Source: Calditrichota bacterium (GTDB taxonomy: Bacteria; Calditrichota; Calditrichia; Calditrichales; J004). Taken from it: DNA of 64,000 nt. The stretch spans positions 248,001-312,000 of the forward strand of contig JABFGF010000003.1 of the NCBI GenBank assembly GCA_013112635.1, written 5' to 3'. The number at the start of each line of letters is the position of its first letter. Within the stretch, counting starts at the first letter, position 1. The position numbers were made by a program, and so were the translations under genes. Positions 59,469 to 64,000 of the stretch are shown here, in pieces. A model generated the notes under the pieces. The model searched no databases. It saw only the letters and a program-made list of their open reading frames with translations, and was not told the origin of the DNA.

Positions 59469-60119
59469 ATGATTTTAGCGATTGAGACATCATCAACTTT
59501 ATGTAGCGTTTCCTTTTGGGAAAATGGCAAAACCTTTGCTGAATACGAAAGTGACGCACCCATGCAGCATGCAACTCTTATCGGGCAATTTGTAGAGAAA
59601 GGCCTTAAAGAGCTAAAAAATCCTCCACGGCTTGTGGCGGTTGCTATCGGACCGGGCTCATTTACCGGATTGCGTATTGGTTTAAGCTATGCACAGGGTT
59701 TTTGTTTTGGCCGTGAAATTCCAATAGTTGGTGTTTCCAATCACCAGGTTTTGGCTTCTCAAAAGATATCTAAGACAAAAGAAACTTTTACAATAATTGA
59801 TGCGCGGAGAAACGAAGTTTACCTGGCCAAACACAAAAATGATGAAATATTTGAAATTGAATCACACCAAATAATAGCAATAGAAAACCTGGTTGAGCAT
59901 ATTCCAACCTCTGCACAATTAATCGGTCAGCAGGGTATAGCTATTCCGGAAAATATTGTTTCAGAATTAAATGAAAAAGGGATTGATTTAAAACTTGATG
60001 TGAAGTATTCGGCGGCTAAAGTTGCACAGATCGGCAAAATAAAATCTGAAAAAATCGGTAATGATAACATCGAAACAATAGAACCGATGTATATCCGCCC
60101 GTTCGCCGGTGTTCAATGA
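59469..60119 (+). CDS. tsaB: tRNA threonylcarbamoyladenosine biosynthesis protein TsaB
   Basis: The 216-residue protein has the ASKHA-fold N-terminus MILAIETSSTLCSVSFWENG, the TsaB block AIGPGSFTGLRIGLSYAQGFCFG and IIDARRNEVYLA. TsaB is the non-catalytic partner that TsaD needs for t6A synthesis. It overlaps rimI by four bases (ATGA). A repeat element and a long leader separate it from tsaE. Confidence 0.95.
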   Translation: MILAIETSSTLCSVSFWENGKTFAEYESDAPMQHATLIGQFVEKGLKELKNPPRLVAVAIGPGSFTGLRIGLSYAQGFCFGREIPIVGVSNHQVLASQKISKTKETFTIIDARRNEVYLAKHKNDEIFEIESHQIIAIENLVEHIPTSAQLIGQQGIAIPENIVSELNEKGIDLKLDVKYSAAKVAQIGKIKSEKIGNDNIETIEPMYIRPFAGVQ

Positions 60120-60553
60120 AGATTAATTTCAGGGAAATGAGAAAAAGCGATGTCAAAACAATCGCAAACCTGGAAAAAGAAATTTTTAAGGACGCCTGGA
60201 CATATCAACAACTTCATTCAGAAACAGATGGTCAAAAATATAAATTTCCAATTGTTTTGGAAGTTGAAAATGAAGTTGCAGGTTATGCATGTGTTTGGGC
60301 TTTTGTAGACGAGGTTCATATAAATAATTTTGCAATTGCAACCGGTTTTAGGCAAAAAGGGTTGGGCTTAAAATTAATTCGCTTTATATTGGGCGCATTC
60401 AAAGAGTATAAACAATTTTTTTTAGAAGTACGTGAATCAAATAAACCTGCAATAAATTTGTATACAAAATCTGGATTTGAAGTTTTTTTTACGCGACAGA
60501 AATATTATTCAGATGGTGAAAACGCATTAGTAATGCGCAAAATTTTAAAGTAA
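60116..60553 (+). CDS. rimI: Ribosomal protein S18-alanine N-acetyltransferase RimI-like
   Basis: The 145-residue GNAT protein has MRKSDVKTIANLEKEIFKDAWTYQQL at the N-terminus (the typical RimI region FxxxW), HINNFAIATGFRQKGLGLKLIRFIL (acetyl-CoA loop Q/RxxGxG) and FLEVRESNKPAINLYTKSGFE near the C-terminus (the RimI-type exVrxSNxxAixLYxkxGF pattern). It should acetylate the N-terminal alanine of S18; other N-acetyl targets are possible. It overlaps tsaB by four bases, a common tsaB-rimI order. Confidence 0.92.
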   Translation: MKINFREMRKSDVKTIANLEKEIFKDAWTYQQLHSETDGQKYKFPIVLEVENEVAGYACVWAFVDEVHINNFAIATGFRQKGLGLKLIRFILGAFKEYKQFFLEVRESNKPAINLYTKSGFEVFFTRQKYYSDGENALVMRKILK

Positions 60554-60566
60554 AACGGGGTTAAAT

Positions 60567-61427
60567 ATGGATTGGTTTAAACGTAAAAAAAGTGTTATTG
60601 CACCGGAGGAGAGAAAAGATGTGCCGGATGGATTATGGATAAAGTGCAATGGCTGCGGTGAAATAATTTATAAAAAAGAACTTGAAAAAAAATTATATGT
60701 CTGTAGTAACTGCAATACCCATCTCCGTATCGGAAGTGACGTTTACATCTCTTTTTTATTTGATGAGGGCACTTTCAAAGAATTTGCAGAGAAGGTCAAA
60801 TCTGCTGATCCGCTAGAGTTTACAGACGTTAAAAGTTATAAAAACAAATATAAAGCAACCGTTAAAAAAGTCGGTATTAACGACGCTGTTGTTTGTGGCT
60901 CTGGGAAAATTGATAAACATAATGTTGTTATGGCGATAATGGATTTCAGATTTATGGGTGGCAGCATGGGTTCAGTTGTTGGTGAAAAAATATCCAGGGC
61001 GATTGATATGGCCTATAAAAAGGAATGGCCTTTGATTATCTTGTCAGCTTCTGGTGGTGCACGTATGCACGAAGGTGTTCTAAGTTTAATGCAACTTGCT
61101 AAAACAAGCTCTCGCCTGGCCAGGCTGGCTACAAAAAAGGTGCCCTATATTTCGGTTTTAACAAACCCAACCACAGGTGGCACTACAGCAAGTTACGCTA
61201 TGCTGGGTGATGTAAATATTGCTGAGCCCGATGCATTAATCGGCTTTGCAGGACCTCGTGTTATTAAACAAACAATTGGTCAGGACTTACCTCCAGGTTT
61301 TCAGCGTTCTGAGTTTGTAAGGGAACACGGCTTTTTGGATACGATCGTGCATCGTCATGAGCTGAAACAGAGAATCGCCAATATAATTGATTTTTTTAAG
61401 CATAAAAACCCGGTGGCTAAAGCGTAG
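60567..61427 (+). CDS. accD: Acetyl-CoA carboxylase carboxyltransferase beta subunit
   Basis: The 286-residue protein has the N-terminal C4 zinc finger WIKCNGCGEIIYKKELEKKLYVCSNC, then the crotonase-like core: MDFRFMGGSMGSVVGEKI, SASGGARMHEGVLSLMQLAKTS, PTTGGTTASYAMLGD and GPRVIKQTIGQDLPPGFQRSEF. With AccA it moves carboxyl from biotin to acetyl-CoA, giving malonyl-CoA for fatty acid synthesis. accA is not in the window. It ends before a 10-base inverted repeat at 61441. Confidence 0.97.
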   Translation: MDWFKRKKSVIAPEERKDVPDGLWIKCNGCGEIIYKKELEKKLYVCSNCNTHLRIGSDVYISFLFDEGTFKEFAEKVKSADPLEFTDVKSYKNKYKATVKKVGINDAVVCGSGKIDKHNVVMAIMDFRFMGGSMGSVVGEKISRAIDMAYKKEWPLIILSASGGARMHEGVLSLMQLAKTSSRLARLATKKVPYISVLTNPTTGGTTASYAMLGDVNIAEPDALIGFAGPRVIKQTIGQDLPPGFQRSEFVREHGFLDTIVHRHELKQRIANIIDFFKHKNPVAKA

Positions 61428-61440
61428 AACTTCATTGCAA

Positions 61441-61493
61441 GTTTCAGGTTACAGGTACAAACGTTTCAACCCGCAACCTGAAACATGTAACCT
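61441..61493. repeat. Inverted repeat between accD and surE
   Basis: GTTTCAGGTT (61441-61450) and AACCTGAAAC (61475-61484) form a perfect 10-base inverted repeat. A second pair, AGGTTACA (61446-61453) and TGTAACCT (61486-61493), overlaps it, so two alternative stems are possible. No T-run follows, so a simple rho-independent terminator is unlikely. It could be another dispersed repeat; only one copy is seen. Confidence 0.55.
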
Positions 61494-61562
61494 ATTGGAA
61501 ATAAAGCTCAATCAAAAATAAGAGCAGGATAGTAATTATAACCTTACCCTAAGTAAACTATT

Positions 61563-62330
61563 ATGTCTTCCATAAAAATACTTGTTACCAACGATGACGG
61601 TATTTATGCACCAGGGATTTTTGCACTGGCCAAAGCAATGCAGGAACTTGGTGAAGTAAATGTTGTTGCCCCTTTGGCCGAAAAAAGTGCTGTGGGCCAT
61701 GCTATTACTGTTTCCGATCCGTTGCGCGTTACAGAGATCGAACGAAATGGAACGCTTTTTGGCCATGCTGTAAATGGCACTCCGGCAGATTGTGTAAAAA
61801 TTGCCGTTAAATGTATTCTCGAATCTGCACCAGATATTGTAGTAAGTGGCATAAACCAGGGATCAAATACAGCGACAAACGTAATTTATTCCGGGACTGT
61901 TTCTGCAGCTGCAGAAGGAGTAATTTTAGGAATACCATCAATTGCAGTTTCACTTACAAGTTTTTCTAATAAAGATTTTTCTTATGCAGGTAAAGTAGCC
62001 CGCCAGATTGCTACACAGGTTATGGAGCATGGTTTGCCCGAGCGAACCCTTCTAAATGTAAATGTACCGGCACTTCCGGAAAATGAAATAAAAGACGTCC
62101 TGCCGGCCAAACAGGGCAAAGGACGTTATGAAGAAGTTTTTGACAGAAGAAATGATCCACAAAACAGAACATATTATTGGATGGCAGGAAAACGCATGAT
62201 GCTTGATAAAAATGGTGATGTAGACGATGTAATTGTGATGCAGAACAAAGTTGCTGTCACACCAATTCAATATGATTTGACCCATCACGAATTCATGAAG
62301 GAATTACAAAAATGGAAGCTAAAACCATAG
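61563..62330 (+). CDS. surE: 5'/3'-nucleotidase SurE
   Basis: The 255-residue protein has the SurE N-terminal metal site [17 protein letters not shown] (NDDG), [58 protein letters not shown] (SGIN, YSGTV) and the C-terminal [14 protein letters not shown]. It dephosphorylates nucleoside monophosphates with a divalent metal. Its last 19 bases overlap guaA. Confidence 0.97.
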   Translation: MSSIKILVTNDDGIYAPGIFALAKAMQELGEVNVVAPLAEKSAVGHAITVSDPLRVTEIERNGTLFGHAVNGTPADCVKIAVKCILESAPDIVVSGINQGSNTATNVIYSGTVSAAAEGVILGIPSIAVSLTSFSNKDFSYAGKVARQIATQVMEHGLPERTLLNVNVPALPENEIKDVLPAKQGKGRYEEVFDRRNDPQNRTYYWMAGKRMMLDKNGDVDDVIVMQNKVAVTPIQYDLTHHEFMKELQKWKLKP

Positions 62331-63865
62331 GGCATGAAACTATCCTGATCCTCGATTTTGGATCGCAATATACCCAGCTTATTGCCCGCCGCATCCGTGA
62401 AAACGGAGTCTTCTCAGAAATCCACCCTTATAATTATGATCTCAAAAAAAATAAACCGCAAAACCTAAAAGGAATTATTCTTTCCGGAGGCCCCTCATCT
62501 GTTTATGCAGATGGAGCACCTTTGGTTGATAAGGATATTCTTGACCATGGCGTTCCGGTTTTAGGAATTTGTTATGGCTTGCAGTTAATGAGTCATCTTT
62601 TGGGGGCAAAAGTAGAGAGTTCGTCTCATAAAGAATACGGCAGGGCATCAATTAACCTGGATGCAGAATCAGTCTTATTTAAAAATGTGCCGCCTTCGAG
62701 TAATGTTTGGATGAGTCATGGCGATAAAGTACTAAGCCTGCCAGCCGGATTTAAACCGGTTGCACATTCTGAAAATTCACCATTTGCGGCCATCGAAAAT
62801 AAAGAAAATGAATACTTTGGCCTGCAATTTCATCCGGAAGTTGTGCATACGGAGTTCGGAAAAACGATCTTGCATAATTTTCTTTTTAAAATATGTGAAT
62901 GCAGCGCGGATTGGTCGCCAAAATCTTTTATTGAAGAAAGTATTGAAAAAATCCGAAAACAGGTAGGCGATAAGCATGTTCTTTGTGGTTTGAGTGGTGG
63001 CGTAGATTCCAGTGTGGTAGCAGTTTTACTACAAAAAGCAATTGGCAATCAACTGCATTGTATGTTTGTCGATACCGGATTACTGCGCTACAAGGAAGGT
63101 GAAGAAGTAGAATCATTGTTCCGTGAAAACTATGATATTCAGTTAACTTGCGTGGATAGTTCAGAATCGTTTTACCAGAAACTTGATGGTATTGTTGATC
63201 CCGAGCGCAAGCGGAAAATAATCGGACATGAGTTTATAAATGTTTTTGAGAGTGAATCAAAAAAGCTTGGTACATTTGATTTTCTGGCTCAAGGCACGCT
63301 TTATCCCGATGTGATTGAAAGTGTTTCGTTTAAGGGGCCCTCGGCAACAATAAAATCGCATCATAATGTTGGTGGTTTACCTGAGAAAATGGGCTTTGAT
63401 TTGATTGAGCCTTTAAAAGAATTATTTAAAGATGAAGTCCGTGCTGTCGGACGTGAATTACGGATACCGGAAATATTAATTGGCCGGCATCCGTTTCCAG
63501 GACCAGGGCTTGCCGTACGGATTTTAGGAACAATCACAAAAGAACGGATTGAAGTTTTACAGCAAGCGGATGCGATTTATATAGAAGAATTACATAAAGC
63601 AGGTTTATATGATGAAATCTGGCAGGCATTTGCAGTGCACTTGCCGGTAAATACAGTTGGCGTTATGGGCGATGAAAGAACCTATGAAGCAGTGATCGGT
63701 TTGCGGGCAGTAACAAGTACTGATGGTATGACTGCTGATTGGTACCCAATGCCGCACGATGTACTGGCGCGGATTTCAAACCGTATAATAAATGAAGTGA
63801 GTGGTGTTAACCGGGTGGTTTACGATGTAAGTTCCAAGCCGCCTGCAACAATTGAATGGGAATAA
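62312..63865 (+). CDS. guaA: GMP synthase (glutamine-hydrolysing)
   Basis: In this 517-residue protein, the N-terminal class I glutamine amidotransferase has the catalytic triad signatures [14 protein letters not shown] (Cys), and [12 protein letters not shown] (His/Glu). The ATP-pyrophosphatase core has [12 protein letters not shown] and the C-terminal part [13 protein letters not shown] and PPATIEWE. It makes GMP from XMP, ATP and glutamine. The start lies inside the surE gene, with GAAGGA ahead, so the two are translated together. glmS follows after 13 bases. Confidence 0.98.
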   Translation: MEAKTIGHETILILDFGSQYTQLIARRIRENGVFSEIHPYNYDLKKNKPQNLKGIILSGGPSSVYADGAPLVDKDILDHGVPVLGICYGLQLMSHLLGAKVESSSHKEYGRASINLDAESVLFKNVPPSSNVWMSHGDKVLSLPAGFKPVAHSENSPFAAIENKENEYFGLQFHPEVVHTEFGKTILHNFLFKICECSADWSPKSFIEESIEKIRKQVGDKHVLCGLSGGVDSSVVAVLLQKAIGNQLHCMFVDTGLLRYKEGEEVESLFRENYDIQLTCVDSSESFYQKLDGIVDPERKRKIIGHEFINVFESESKKLGTFDFLAQGTLYPDVIESVSFKGPSATIKSHHNVGGLPEKMGFDLIEPLKELFKDEVRAVGRELRIPEILIGRHPFPGPGLAVRILGTITKERIEVLQQADAIYIEELHKAGLYDEIWQAFAVHLPVNTVGVMGDERTYEAVIGLRAVTSTDGMTADWYPMPHDVLARISNRIINEVSGVNRVVYDVSSKPPATIEWE

Positions 63866-63878
63866 TTAGGAGTATTAC

Positions 63879-64000
63879 ATGTGTGGAATTGTTGGATATT
63901 TAGGTAAGCAGGATGCAGCACCTATTTTACTTGGTGGGCTCAAACGTCTCGAATACAGAGGTTATGACTCAGCAGGTATCGCAGTTATGAATGGGAAAGG
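63879..64000 (+). CDS. glmS: Glutamine-fructose-6-phosphate transaminase, N-terminal part
   Basis: The first 40 codons are in the window; the gene runs off the right edge. They read [20 protein letters not shown] then [20 protein letters not shown]: the N-terminal nucleophile Cys2 and the [12 protein letters not shown] block of GlmS. The enzyme makes glucosamine 6-phosphate for cell-wall sugars. AGGAG lies eight bases before the ATG. The 13-base gap to guaA leaves no room for a glmS ribozyme. Confidence 0.95.
   Translation, partial: MCGIVGYLGKQDAAPILLGGLKRLEYRGYDSAGIAVMNGK

Noticed and set aside
63866-63878. Possible glmS ribozyme
   Set aside because: Only 13 bases separate guaA and glmS, far too short.

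Overview
The window is AT-rich bacterial DNA from the FCB (Fibrobacteres-Chlorobi-Bacteroidetes) side of the tree. Calditrichota, Ignavibacteriota or a basal Bacteroidota relative are the best guesses. This is inferred from gene content: a PorX-type receiver-PglZ regulator, Reg_prop/Y_Y_Y sensors, a TonB-dependent receptor with a carboxypeptidase-like N-terminal domain, a DUF5916 (CBM9 plus barrel) protein, DUF4199, and an AmgK-like kinase fused to a RapZ C-terminal domain. No rRNA, tRNA, CRISPR array, prophage or plasmid gene was seen.

Bases 1-13062 hold four same-strand (minus) paralogues. Each is a secreted or periplasmic beta-propeller sensor; the three complete ones continue through a Y_Y_Y domain, one membrane helix and a coiled coil into a cytoplasmic SpoIIE/PP2C phosphatase. 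The fourth runs off the left edge. Three of the four carry the same unnamed insert of about 120 residues inside the propeller. Bases 13063-23907 are mostly small accessory genes on the minus strand (DUF4199, VOC, membrane-anchored LuxR, YciI-like lipoprotein, two DUF1801-like proteins, CPBP protease, YdeI-like, NTF2-like lipoprotein, dicarboxylate/amino-acid symporter), plus acetate kinase. A hybrid histidine kinase lies on the plus strand. Bases 24105-28275 form a plus-strand run: an exported bactofilin-like membrane protein, a LytS-type kinase, a LytTR regulator and a sugar dehydrogenase lipoprotein.

Bases 28279-42313 contain a PilZ protein, a peptidoglycan-recycling pair (MurU-like plus AmgK-RapZ fusion), a radical SAM/SPASM protein divergent from a family 2 glycosyltransferase, and a REP-associated transposase (RAYT) flanked by its REP repeats. 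They continue with a uracil-DNA glycosylase, a second CPBP protease, N-formylglutamate amidohydrolase, a metallo-beta-lactamase-fold lipase-like enzyme, CrcB, RlmB, two very AT-rich unknown genes and PorX. Bases 42529-57377 look like an envelope locus with a phosphorus flavour: CotH kinase, porin, GtrA, three PAP2 phosphatases, DsrE, an OmpR-type two-component system, a TonB-dependent receptor, a PepSY-like protein, a metallophosphoesterase, a small barrel and DUF5916. Two perfect 11-nt direct repeats next to a TATAAT box lie between the regulator and the receptor gene. Bases 57380-64000 hold an AAA/DUF4143 ATPase and then housekeeping genes tsaE, tsaB, rimI, accD, surE, guaA and the start of glmS.

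Two families of small non-coding repeats run through the window. One is a TGTCATTC...GAATGACA terminal-inverted-repeat element with six copies. The other is the RAYT-linked REP element. Both have reached gene ends: a CotH-family gene appears to start inside one, and a uracil-DNA glycosylase and a glycosyltransferase terminate inside others.
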